Shown in pieces: positions 1 through 5,601 of a stretch of DNA of 6,516 nucleotides. Each line of letters begins with the position of its first letter. Positions within the stretch are counted from its first letter, which is position 1. The notes below the pieces were generated by a model. That model was given only the letters and a program-made list of their open reading frames with translations. It did no database searches and was not told where the DNA came from. The position numbers and the translations under genes are program-made. This DNA is from Prevotellaceae bacterium (GTDB lineage Bacteria > Bacteroidota > Bacteroidia > Bacteroidales > UBA932), in contig JAITVR010000106.1 of NCBI GenBank assembly GCA_031285695.1, forward strand, positions 1-6,516, given 5' to 3'.

Positions 1-440
1 TGGTCGGTGAGCTTGTCGCAGTAGGCGCACTTGAGCAGCACATCTTTTTTCGATACCACGCTAAACTTGGTAGCTACCGGTTCGTGGTTGGTTACGCACT
101 TGGGGTTCATGCACTTGGCAATGCCCGTAATTTGGTCGGGGATTTCCACCATGCGCTTTTCTACCACCTCGTAGTTGCGAATAATGTTGAACTTCGCCTT
201 GGGCGCCACCAGCGCAATGCGGTTAATTTCTTCGTCCTCAAAAAAGCGGTCGGAAATTTTAATAATGGACTTTGTGCCGAGCAATTTACTTTCAAGGTTT
301 GAGCCAATGGTCAGCTGATTTTGGCAGCCGTTGAGCGCCAAAATTTCGACCACCTTAAACAGGTTGCTTGAGGGAATATGGTCAATTACCGTGCCGTCTT
401 TAATGGCGCTGACTACCAAATGCGTTTCGTCTTTTTTCAT
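1..440 (-). CDS. pyrI: Aspartate carbamoyltransferase regulatory subunit (3' end beyond window)
   Basis: The 146 visible codons read as PyrI, the regulatory chain of aspartate carbamoyltransferase, which binds nucleotide effectors and links catalytic trimers in the holoenzyme. The N-terminal allosteric domain has the family signature AIKDGTVIDHIP (residues 12-23). Asp20, His21, Lys61 and Lys95 align with the nucleotide-contacting Asp19, His20, Lys60 and Lys94 of E. coli. The C-terminal zinc domain has all four ligand cysteines: Cys110 and Cys115 (CMNPKC), Cys138 and Cys141 (CAYC). E. coli PyrI has 153 residues, so only a handful of codons should lie left of base 1. The ATG at 440-438 fits the family N-terminus; no Shine-Dalgarno precedes it. 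The gene lies downstream of pyrB but is separated from it by the four-helix-bundle gene and its repeats, which is odd because pyrB and pyrI are commonly adjacent. Identification is firm. Confidence 0.95.
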   Translation of the reverse strand, partial: MKKDETHLVVSAIKDGTVIDHIPSSNLFKVVEILALNGCQNQLTIGSNLESKLLGTKSIIKISDRFFEDEEINRIALVAPKAKFNIIRNYEVVEKRMVEIPDQITGIAKCMNPKCVTNHEPVATKFSVVSKKDVLLKCAYCDKLTD

Positions 441-448
441 AGCTTAAG

Positions 449-480
449 AATTCCAAATTTCAAGTTTCAAATTCCAAATT
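449..480 (+). repeat. AT-rich repeat copy R1 (left arm of pair A)
   Basis: This 32-bp copy lies between the four-helix-bundle stop and the pyrI start. Its reverse complement begins AATTTGGAATTTGAAAC. It matches the reverse complement of copy R2 (879-909) at 29 of 31 aligned positions and that of copy R3b (1849-1880) at 30 of 32. It shares 23 of 24 positions with R3a in the same orientation. On the transcript it ends 8 nt before the pyrI ATG. Confidence 0.85.
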
Positions 481-486
481 GGCGGG

Positions 487-876
487 TTATTTATATTTGT
501 TGCCTCTCATTTCGGTGTTTTTAAGGTACTGTATAAACCCTTTCAGTTCCTTGGATAGCTCTATCGTTTTTTGCTGTAAAATTTCAAATTCATTTTGAGT
601 AATATAGCTATAATCCAAAGCCCTGTATAGCTGACTGCGGGACTCGCCACATGAACCTTTAGCAATGCTCAAAAATTGTACAAACTCCTTATTTCCATCG
701 CGCTCAAACCCCTCGGAAATATTATCCATAATAGAGCCTGACGATGCTTTTATTTGGTCTTTTAGCCTAAAGTCTTTCGAAAAATTATCGTAATTTGTAA
801 TGCGAAAAATATCTTGGCAGAAAACTCTTGCATCTTGCCAAATTTTTAAATCTTCAAATTTGTCTATCCGTGGCAT
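487..876 (-). CDS. Four-helix-bundle protein, S23 / 23S rRNA intervening-sequence protein family
   Basis: This 129-residue protein has the hallmarks of the small four-helix-bundle family that includes proteins encoded in 23S rRNA intervening sequences and, more distantly, Avd of diversity-generating retroelements. Signatures are FEDLKIWQDAR (residues 7-17), LKDQIKASSGSIMDNISEGFE (helix 2, 38-58, with the conserved N-I-S-E-G at 52-56), EFVQFLSIAKGSCGESRSQL (64-83) and a long last helix (about 94-119). Length is normal for the family and the frame is intact. No catalytic residues are expected; relatives oligomerise and have basic surfaces thought to bind nucleic acid. The biological role of these stand-alone genes is unknown. 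It is flanked by inverted repeats R1 and R2, has no Shine-Dalgarno, and its ATG follows R2 by two bases. The gene has no evident link to pyrimidine synthesis. There is no reverse transcriptase or variable repeat nearby, so an Avd role is not supported here. Confidence 0.9.
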   Translation of the reverse strand: MPRIDKFEDLKIWQDARVFCQDIFRITNYDNFSKDFRLKDQIKASSGSIMDNISEGFERDGNKEFVQFLSIAKGSCGESRSQLYRALDYSYITQNEFEILQQKTIELSKELKGFIQYLKNTEMRGNKYK

Positions 877-878
877 TA

Positions 879-909
879 TTTGGAATTTGAAACTTGGAAT
901 TTGAAATTA
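879..909 (-). repeat. AT-rich repeat copy R2 (right arm of pair A)
   Basis: This 31-bp copy lies between the pyrB stop codon (TAA on the minus strand at 914-912) and the four-helix-bundle start. It is the inverted counterpart of R1, with 29 of 31 positions matching. On the transcript the two copies can pair across the roughly 400-nt cargo gene. It fills nearly the whole 35-bp gap between the two genes. Confidence 0.85.
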
Positions 910-911
910 AA

Positions 912-1811
912 TTACTTTTCCAACAAGTGACAAATGGCTGCCATGCGAGCAAACACGCCGTTTCCGGCCTGCGTAAAGTAGTACGCTTTTGGGTTGCTGT
1001 CCACATCGGGCGCAATTTCGTTTACGCGAGGTAGCGGGTGCAAAATTTTTACGTTGGGCTTGGTTTTTTCCAGCATTTTATTGTGCAGCACGTACACGTT
1101 TTTTACCTTTTCGTACTCCATAGGGTCAAGGAAGCGCTCGCGCTGAACCCGCGTCATGTATATAATATCGGCGTTGGCAATGTTGTCAGCAAGGTCGGTG
1201 TGCTCGTCGAAGGGAATGTTTTTTTCGCGCAGCAAATTTTTGTACTCCTGCGGCATGGCTAGCTCCTGCGGCGCAATAAAGGTAAAGCGCGTGCGAAACA
1301 AGCTCATTGCTTGCAGCAGCGAGTGCACCGTGCGGCCGTACTTCAAGTCGCCCACCATGGCAATGTTGAGCCCCTCAAGCGTGCCCTGCGTTTTTTGTAT
1401 GGAGTAAAGGTCTAGCAGCGTTTGCGTGGGGTGCTGGTTGGCACCGTCGCCTGCGTTAATGATGGGCACACGCGAAATTTCGGCAGCGTAGCGCGCCGCG
1501 CCCTCCAGCGGGTGGCGCATCACAATTAGGTCGGCGTAGTTGGCCACCATCATTATGGTGTCTTTCAGCGTTTCGCCCTTGGTAATGCTGGTGTTGCTCG
1601 TGTCCGAAAAGCCAATCACGTGCCCACCCAAGCGACCAATAGCGGTTTCGAAGCTCAAGCGCGTGCGCGTTGACGGCTCAAAAAAGAGCGTGGCCACCAC
1701 TTTATCGCGCAGCAGCGGCTGGTCAATATTTTTTTCAAAATCGGCGGCGCGCTCAAGCACAGCAAGGATTTCCTGCTTGTTGAAGTCGGTAATGGAAACC
1801 AATGATTTCAT
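912..1811 (-). CDS. pyrB: Aspartate carbamoyltransferase catalytic subunit
   Basis: This enzyme joins carbamoyl phosphate and L-aspartate to give N-carbamoyl-L-aspartate, the committed step of de novo pyrimidine synthesis in the cytoplasm. The 299 residues (E. coli has about 310) are complete. The carbamoyl-phosphate loop is [13 protein letters not shown] (43-55, with STRTR at 47-51). The Lys78 loop (TKGETLKDT, 77-85) supplies the equivalent of E. coli Lys84. MRHPLEGA (98-105) contains Arg99, and NQHPTQ (125-130) contains His127 and Gln130. Arg160 lies in [11 protein letters not shown] (154-164). The aspartate side has Arg221 and Gln223 (TRVQRE) and HPLPR at 258-262. All the active-site residues I can place are present. 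It lies 17 bp after yigZ and upstream of pyrI, which supplies the regulatory chain. Its start is immediately preceded by repeat R3a rather than a ribosome-binding site, and it probably depends on a promoter upstream of yigZ. Confidence 0.97.
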   Translation of the reverse strand: MKSLVSITDFNKQEILAVLERAADFEKNIDQPLLRDKVVATLFFEPSTRTRLSFETAIGRLGGHVIGFSDTSNTSITKGETLKDTIMMVANYADLIVMRHPLEGAARYAAEISRVPIINAGDGANQHPTQTLLDLYSIQKTQGTLEGLNIAMVGDLKYGRTVHSLLQAMSLFRTRFTFIAPQELAMPQEYKNLLREKNIPFDEHTDLADNIANADIIYMTRVQRERFLDPMEYEKVKNVYVLHNKMLEKTKPNVKILHPLPRVNEIAPDVDSNPKAYYFTQAGNGVFARMAAICHLLEK

Positions 1812-1835
1812 ATTTCAAATTTCAAGTTTCAAATT
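1812..1835 (+). repeat. AT-rich repeat copy R3a (pair B, abuts pyrB start)
   Basis: This 24-bp copy matches R1 at 23 of 24 positions in the same orientation. On the transcript it runs directly into the pyrB ATG at 1811 and also contains the TGA stop of the YigZ-like gene (1831-1829). With R3b, 13 bp away, it can form a hairpin of roughly 21 pairs out of 24 upstream of the pyrB start. Confidence 0.8.
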
Positions 1836-2422
1836 GTCCTAATCACCAAATTTGGAATTTGAAATTTCAAATTTGGAATTTTACTTTCGCGCACGCTTAG
1901 CGTAATTTGGCAAACTGTATCGCCAAAATTTTGCGAAATAATTTGCAGCCGCTCGTCCTTCACCACCTTCATTACCGCGTTCATTTGCTCGTAGGCAAAA
2001 TCAAATGTAACCTCTGCATTCCACGTGCGCTCTACAATTTGTGCGTTTACCAAAGCATCGGCGGTAGCATTTTTGTACGCCGCAATCAGCCCCGATGTGC
2101 CCAGCAGCGTGCCGCCAAAGTAGCGCACCACCACCACCAAAACATTGGTTACATCGGCCGATAGCAGCTGACCAAGTATGGGCTTTCCGGCCGTTCCGCT
2201 TGGCTCGCCGTCATCGTTGGCACGAAATTGTGCTCCGTTTTTTCCTATGCGGTAAGCGTAGCAATGGTGTCGCGCATCGTAAAAATCTTTCTTCAGCCTT
2301 GCCACCAAATTCTTCACCTGCAGCTCGTTTTCTACCGGAAAAGCGTAGGCGGTAAACTTGCTGCCCTTGTCCTTGTACGCGCCCTCGGCGGGTGCGGCTA
2401 TGGTGCGGTAGCTATCGGTCAT
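1829..2422 (-). CDS. yigZ: YigZ / IMPACT (UPF0029) family protein with repeat-derived C-terminus
   Basis: The 197-residue protein belongs to the YigZ/IMPACT family: an N-terminal UPF0029 domain followed by a small C-terminal ferredoxin-like domain. Diagnostic blocks are DARHHCYAYRIG (49-60), RANDDGEPSGTAGKPIL (67-83) and TNVLVVVVRYFGGTLLG (92-108) leading to SGLIAAY (110-116). The C-terminal domain begins near 135 (AEVTFDFAYEQM). The biochemical role of bacterial YigZ is not settled; the eukaryotic relative IMPACT affects translational control through Gcn1. Residues 181-197, starting KIPNLKFQIPNL, are translated entirely from the AT-rich repeat pair, so the native end of the C-terminal domain seems lost or replaced; total length stays close to the usual 200 or so. 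The start at 2422 fits the family N-terminus. It is the first gene of a tightly packed run with pyrB, 17 bp away. Family assignment is firm; the effect of the altered tail is unknown. Confidence 0.9.
   Translation of the reverse strand: MTDSYRTIAAPAEGAYKDKGSKFTAYAFPVENELQVKNLVARLKKDFYDARHHCYAYRIGKNGAQFRANDDGEPSGTAGKPILGQLLSADVTNVLVVVVRYFGGTLLGTSGLIAAYKNATADALVNAQIVERTWNAEVTFDFAYEQMNAVMKVVKDERLQIISQNFGDTVCQITLSVRESKIPNLKFQIPNLVIRTI
1849..1880 (-). repeat. AT-rich repeat copy R3b (pair B, inside yigZ 3' end)
   Basis: This 32-bp copy matches the reverse complement of R1 at 30 of 32 positions. It contains the perfect 18-bp palindrome AATTTGAAATTTCAAATT at 1856-1873 and overlaps the 10-bp palindrome CCAAATTTGG at 1846-1855. 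It lies within the last codons of the YigZ-like gene and, with R3a, makes an inverted pair separated by 13 bp. Confidence 0.85.
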
Positions 2423-2437
2423 ACGTGCGGTTGGGGC

Positions 2438-2464
2438 AAAAAAAATGCCGAAAGCGACTTCGGC
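2438..2464 (-). terminator. Rho-independent terminator or attenuator upstream of yigZ
   Basis: Read on the minus strand, a perfect 6-bp stem (GCCGAA at 2464-2459 with TTCGGC at 2452-2447, 6-nt loop) is followed by one A and a run of eight T (2445-2438). There is no T-run on the other side, so it acts on leftward transcripts only. It would end transcripts from the GH3 gene about 100 nt after its stop codon. However, it also lies downstream of the only promoter recognised in this gap and 16 nt before the yigZ start, so it could act as an attenuator for the yigZ-pyrB-pyrI run. Confidence 0.65.
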
Positions 2465-2473
2465 GGCTACGTT

Positions 2474-2515
2474 TTACGTTAGTATGTTTTGCGTGTGCAA
2501 CATGTTGCGTTTCAT
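2474..2515 (-). CDS. Possible 13-codon leader ORF
   Basis: The frame ATG to TAA encodes MKRNMLHTQNILT and ends 9 nt before the terminator stem. The ATG lies only about 6 nt after the end of the -7 promoter element, so any message would be nearly leaderless. Position between promoter and terminator is what one expects of a leader peptide, but an ORF this short arises easily by chance and there is no run of a regulatory codon. Confidence 0.2.
   Translation of the reverse strand: MKRNMLHTQNILT
2497..2508. promoter_or_regulatory. 12-bp perfect palindrome GCAACATGTTGC, possible operator
   Basis: A perfect dyad sits just downstream of the predicted transcription start and upstream of the terminator-like hairpin. 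It could be a repressor site or a short RNA hairpin. No matching copy was seen elsewhere in the window, and the reading is tentative. Confidence 0.25.
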
Positions 2516-2520
2516 TTATA

Positions 2521-2551
2521 CAAAAGTAGAAAAAAGTATTGTGAAAACAAA
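2521..2551 (-). promoter_or_regulatory. Bacteroidota-type promoter for the yigZ-pyrB-pyrI run
   Basis: On the minus strand, TTTG (2551-2548) and TACTTTTG (2528-2521) match the known Bacteroidota -33 (TTTG) and -7 (TAnnTTTG) elements, with the typical 19-bp spacing. It lies in the gap after the GH3 stop and points toward yigZ. The transcription start should be near 2518-2515. It is the only full match noticed in the intergenic DNA of this window. Confidence 0.6.
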
Positions 2552-2562
2552 GCAAAACATTG

Positions 2563-5500
2563 CTACTTTTTTGCCCTATCAATAGCCAGCAAAAATTCGC
2601 GCAGAATGTTGGTGCGCACGTTGGTAGTGCTAATGAGGTTGTTGTTGTAGTCGGGGTGCACGCGGTTGGAGAGGAAAATATACACCAAATCGCGCTGCGG
2701 GTCCACCCACACAAAGGTGCCGGTAAATCCCGAATGGCCGTAGCTGTCGGCCGAAGCTTCGGCGCACACAGGGTTGCCCTTTTTTGGGTTGGGCTCGGGC
2801 TTATCGAAGCCGTAGCCGCGGCGGTTGCCTTTTTTCAAATCGTGGTAGGCGGTAAATTCGTCCACCGTTTTGCGATTAATAAGCTGCTCGCCACCGTAGC
2901 GGCCGCGCCACAGGTACATTTGCATGATTTTTGCCATATCGTTGGCGGTAGAAAAAACGCCCGCATGCCCCGCCACACCGCCAATAATGGCCGCGCCATG
3001 GTCGTGCACGTAGCCGTGAATAAGCTGGTGGCGAAAGGGATACTCGTGCTCGGTGGGCACAATTTGCGTAAGCTCAAATTTTTGCAGCGGCAAAAAAGTG
3101 GTGCGCGTCATTCCCAACTTTTTGTAAATAAAGTCGTTGGACAAGGTGTCTAAGCGTGCACCAAGCTTATTTTCGGCCACGCGCTGCAGGTAGTAAAAAC
3201 CTAAATCGCTGTACCTGTACGTTTTGCTTTGCAGCTCGGTTTCGTCCATCAGCCTAAAGGCTTTGACCTTTACAGCGTTACTCGCAAAAATTCCGGCAGC
3301 TACAGGGTTAGAAAATTTTGGCGAAAATGCGGTGCTAAACATCGCTGTGTCAAGCGTGTGAAACTTATTGAGGTAGGTTTTGGCGTACAGCTTAAATGGG
3401 TGCGCCTCGTTTTGCGTAGCGCTCAGCAGCATTTCGTGCGGAAAAACGGGCTGCATAAACTCCACGTGCAGCGGCATCCACGCTTTGAGGCCGGACTGGT
3501 GCAGCAGCAGGTTCCGCAGCGAGAGCTTGTACTTGTTACTTTTTTTGCCGAGCTTAAATTTTACGTGTTTCCCCAAATTATCATTCAACTTAACATCTTG
3601 ATTATCAAGTAGTTGCATAAAAACAGGGAGCGTTGCGGTAACTTTGGTTACCGAGGCCATATCGTACAAATCGCTGTTGCGCACGGGCGTTTTGTGCTCG
3701 TAGGTGTGGTAGCCAAACGATTTTTGGTAAAAAACCACGCCCTTGTGCACCGCCAACACTTGACAGCCGGGAAACGCCTTCATATCAATAGCTTGCTGCA
3801 CAAGTGAGTCAACACTTTTAAGCATTTCAGGCTTAAGGCCCAACTCCTCGGGCGAGCCATATTTTAGGCGCGTTTGCTGCGTTTCAACTCCTTGCCCAAG
3901 CGCAACAAGGTCGGGCACCATTACGGGACTTTTGCCCTTGAACGCCAGACCGCCAAATATGGCTTCCGCCGAAACTTTTTGGTAATCGTCGCCGCCATTG
4001 TAGGCAATGAGCACGCTTTTAAAAGGCGCAAGCGTGCCCAAGCGCGCCAAGGTGTAGGGGTTGGCAAACTGCACCAGCACAGTGTTTTTGGTGGCTGCCA
4101 GCTGCGTTAGCCACTTGCAAAACGCGCTGTCCATACCAAAGCCAATATTTGGGCGACGTTGCTCAATATCTAAATACCCAACAATCAGCGTATTGCAATC
4201 TTTTAAAAGAACGTTGAGCGAATCGTAGGTAAAAGGTTTTGTTTGGTCAACGCGAAAAAAATCAACGTTGGCGTAAAGCTGCGCGGTGTTGTAAAATTCG
4301 TTGCCGGCGTTGCTTTTGGCAACTTCCAAGTAGGCAATTTTTAGCGTATCCAAGCGTTTTAGCGGAAGAAAATCCTTGTCGTTTTTGGTCAGCGTTACCG
4401 CATTTTCAATAATTTGCGTACGCAGCAGCTGCGCGCTGCGCGGGTTGAGCGCCTTGCTCCAATCGCGCTGCTTAACTATTTTTCTTTTGCTCAAACCCAC
4501 GTAGTGCTTGGCTTTGAGCACGCGCAGGCATTTTTCGTTGAGCATTTCCATGGAAAAAATTCCGCTGTTTATCGCCTGCTCAATCGTGTCAATGCTTTCA
4601 ACAATATTTATGGGAAATACGAGCATGTCGTTTCCCGCCAACAGCGCGTGCAGGTTGGCCTGCGCGCTTTGGTAGTGGTTGGTAACGGCGCGCATTTGCA
4701 TGCCATCGGTAAATGTTAATCCATTGAAATTCAAATACTTATGTAAAATACTGTCGTTCAAGCGAGGCGACAAAGTGGCAATTTCTCCGCTTGTATCCAA
4801 GGCGGGAACGCTGAGGTGGCTTACCATTACGCCCGCAACTTTTCCATCAACGAGCTTTTTGAAGGGATATAAATCGACGTTGTAAAACGTGTCGAGCCCC
4901 ATGCTGAGCTTAGCAATGGCGTGGTGCGTGTCGGTTTCGGTGTTGCCGTGTCCGGGAAAATGTTTGGCGCAGGCCAAAATTCCATTATCCTGCATGCCGC
5001 GGGTGTAGGCAAGGCACTTGCGCGTTACGCTTTCCTTGTCTTCGCCAAAGGAGCGCGCGTTGATAACGGGATTGAGCGGGTTGCTGTTCACATCGGCCAC
5101 CGGCGCAAAGTTAACGTGCATGCCCAGCAGCTTAAACTGCCGCGCCACTTCTGCGCCCACGCGGTACACCAAGGAGTCGTCGGCGGTGGCGCCCATCGCT
5201 ATTTGAAAGGGGAAGTTGGTTACGCTGTCCAACCTCATGCCCACGCCCCACTCGGCGTCCATGCTGAGAAGAAGCGGAACATCGGCCAGGCGTTGGTAGT
5301 AGTTGGTTAGCTCAACCTGCTTTTGTGCCGAGCCCTGAAAAAAGCACAATCCGCCAACTTTTTGCTCGGCTATTAGCTTAGAAATTTCGGCAATGTGCGC
5401 GCCGTTTTTGTTGGAGTAAGCGGCAGGCATGAATAGCTGCCCAATTTTTTCGCGCGTGCTCAGCGTGCTTAAAATCGAATCGGCCCAAGGGTTGGGCGCG

Positions 5501-5595
5501 CTGACAACATCAGTAAAGTCGGGCTGCTTTTTTTGGGCGAAAGCCGAAAAAAATACGGCGAAAAACGCAAGGATAAGCAGTGACTTTTTTGTCAT
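2563..5595 (-). CDS. Secreted GH3 glycosidase fused to a serine beta-lactamase-like domain
   Basis: The 1010-residue protein begins with a signal peptide (residues 1-20, likely cut after AFA, no lipobox), so it should act in the periplasm or outside the cell. Residues about 36-370 form a family 3 glycoside hydrolase domain of the NagZ type, expected to release beta-linked N-acetylglucosamine. It has KHFPGHG (211-217), the general-acid Asp222/His224 pair (TDTHH) and the nucleophile Asp297 in FTDGMQM. Residues about 390-570 resemble the GH3 C-terminal domain. Residues about 585-1005 are a class C beta-lactamase/serine hydrolase domain with SVTK (Ser648, Lys651), YSD (795-797, where class C enzymes have Tyr-x-Asn) and HSG (954-956) in the KTG position. 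This fusion is common in Bacteroidota and is usually linked to cell-wall turnover; the hydrolase target is not known. The start codon is six bases after the upstream gene, suggesting co-transcription. A 14-bp palindrome at 2750-2763 lies in the codons just before the HSG motif. Confidence 0.93.
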   Translation of the reverse strand: MTKKSLLILAFFAVFFSAFAQKKQPDFTDVVSAPNPWADSILSTLSTREKIGQLFMPAAYSNKNGAHIAEISKLIAEQKVGGLCFFQGSAQKQVELTNYYQRLADVPLLLSMDAEWGVGMRLDSVTNFPFQIAMGATADDSLVYRVGAEVARQFKLLGMHVNFAPVADVNSNPLNPVINARSFGEDKESVTRKCLAYTRGMQDNGILACAKHFPGHGNTETDTHHAIAKLSMGLDTFYNVDLYPFKKLVDGKVAGVMVSHLSVPALDTSGEIATLSPRLNDSILHKYLNFNGLTFTDGMQMRAVTNHYQSAQANLHALLAGNDMLVFPINIVESIDTIEQAINSGIFSMEMLNEKCLRVLKAKHYVGLSKRKIVKQRDWSKALNPRSAQLLRTQIIENAVTLTKNDKDFLPLKRLDTLKIAYLEVAKSNAGNEFYNTAQLYANVDFFRVDQTKPFTYDSLNVLLKDCNTLIVGYLDIEQRRPNIGFGMDSAFCKWLTQLAATKNTVLVQFANPYTLARLGTLAPFKSVLIAYNGGDDYQKVSAEAIFGGLAFKGKSPVMVPDLVALGQGVETQQTRLKYGSPEELGLKPEMLKSVDSLVQQAIDMKAFPGCQVLAVHKGVVFYQKSFGYHTYEHKTPVRNSDLYDMASVTKVTATLPVFMQLLDNQDVKLNDNLGKHVKFKLGKKSNKYKLSLRNLLLHQSGLKAWMPLHVEFMQPVFPHEMLLSATQNEAHPFKLYAKTYLNKFHTLDTAMFSTAFSPKFSNPVAAGIFASNAVKVKAFRLMDETELQSKTYRYSDLGFYYLQRVAENKLGARLDTLSNDFIYKKLGMTRTTFLPLQKFELTQIVPTEHEYPFRHQLIHGYVHDHGAAIIGGVAGHAGVFSTANDMAKIMQMYLWRGRYGGEQLINRKTVDEFTAYHDLKKGNRRGYGFDKPEPNPKKGNPVCAEASADSYGHSGFTGTFVWVDPQRDLVYIFLSNRVHPDYNNNLISTTNVRTNILREFLLAIDRAKK
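2750..2763. repeat. Perfect 14-bp palindrome GCCGAAGCTTCGGC inside the GH3/hydrolase gene
   Basis: The palindrome encodes part of the stretch CAEASAD (residues 944-950), just before the HSG motif. Its arms share GCCGAA/TTCGGC with the terminator stem at 2447-2464. It may be a small dispersed palindromic repeat tolerated in a surface loop, or chance. Confidence 0.4.
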
Positions 5596-5601
5596 GAGCG
5601 G

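Larger units (their letters stand above)
449..909 (-). mobile_element. Putative small cassette: four-helix-bundle gene between inverted repeats
   Basis: What is seen: a 461-bp unit consisting of a 31-32 bp inverted repeat at each end and a single 130-codon gene in between. It sits between pyrB and pyrI, starting two bases after the pyrB stop codon and ending eight bases before the pyrI start. The cargo is more AT-rich (about 37% G+C by hand count over 481-840) than pyrB (sampled 60-bp lines reach 62-65%, although some are near 42%). No transposase is encoded, and no convincing target-site duplication is visible; a TTAA occurs at 444-447 and at 907-910, but in such AT-rich DNA this is weak and the right copy overlaps the repeat. 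What is inferred: the unit was acquired as a block. It may instead be two independently dispersed repeats that happen to flank a gene. Confidence 0.4.

Noticed and set aside
84..302. Plus-strand ORF inside pyrI
   Set aside because: It is the antisense of a gene with full PyrI motifs and resembles nothing known.
487..876. Avd accessory protein of a diversity-generating retroelement
   Set aside because: Avd is in the same broad fold family, but there is no reverse transcriptase, template repeat or variable repeat in the window.
444..910. TTAA target-site duplication flanking the cassette
   Set aside because: TTAA is present at both ends (444-447 and 907-910), but the right copy overlaps the repeat and such a tetramer is expected often in this AT-rich DNA.
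449..1880. CRISPR array
   Set aside because: The four repeat copies alternate in orientation and are separated by whole genes or 13 bp, so there is no regular spacer pattern.
1812..1880. Rho-independent terminator between yigZ and pyrB
   Set aside because: The inverted pair is almost purely A/T, has no G/C-rich stem and no U-run after it, and it would separate genes that appear co-transcribed.
2412..2714. 100-codon minus-strand ORF overlapping the GH3 3' end and the yigZ leader
   Set aside because: It overlaps the conserved end of the hydrolase domain in another frame, crosses the promoter and terminator, and has no recognisable domain.
2560..3153. 197-codon plus-strand ORF antisense to the GH3/hydrolase gene
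   Set aside because: It mirrors the coding frame of a gene with clear motifs, is rich in His/Val/Ala as antisense frames often are, and has no promoter of its own.
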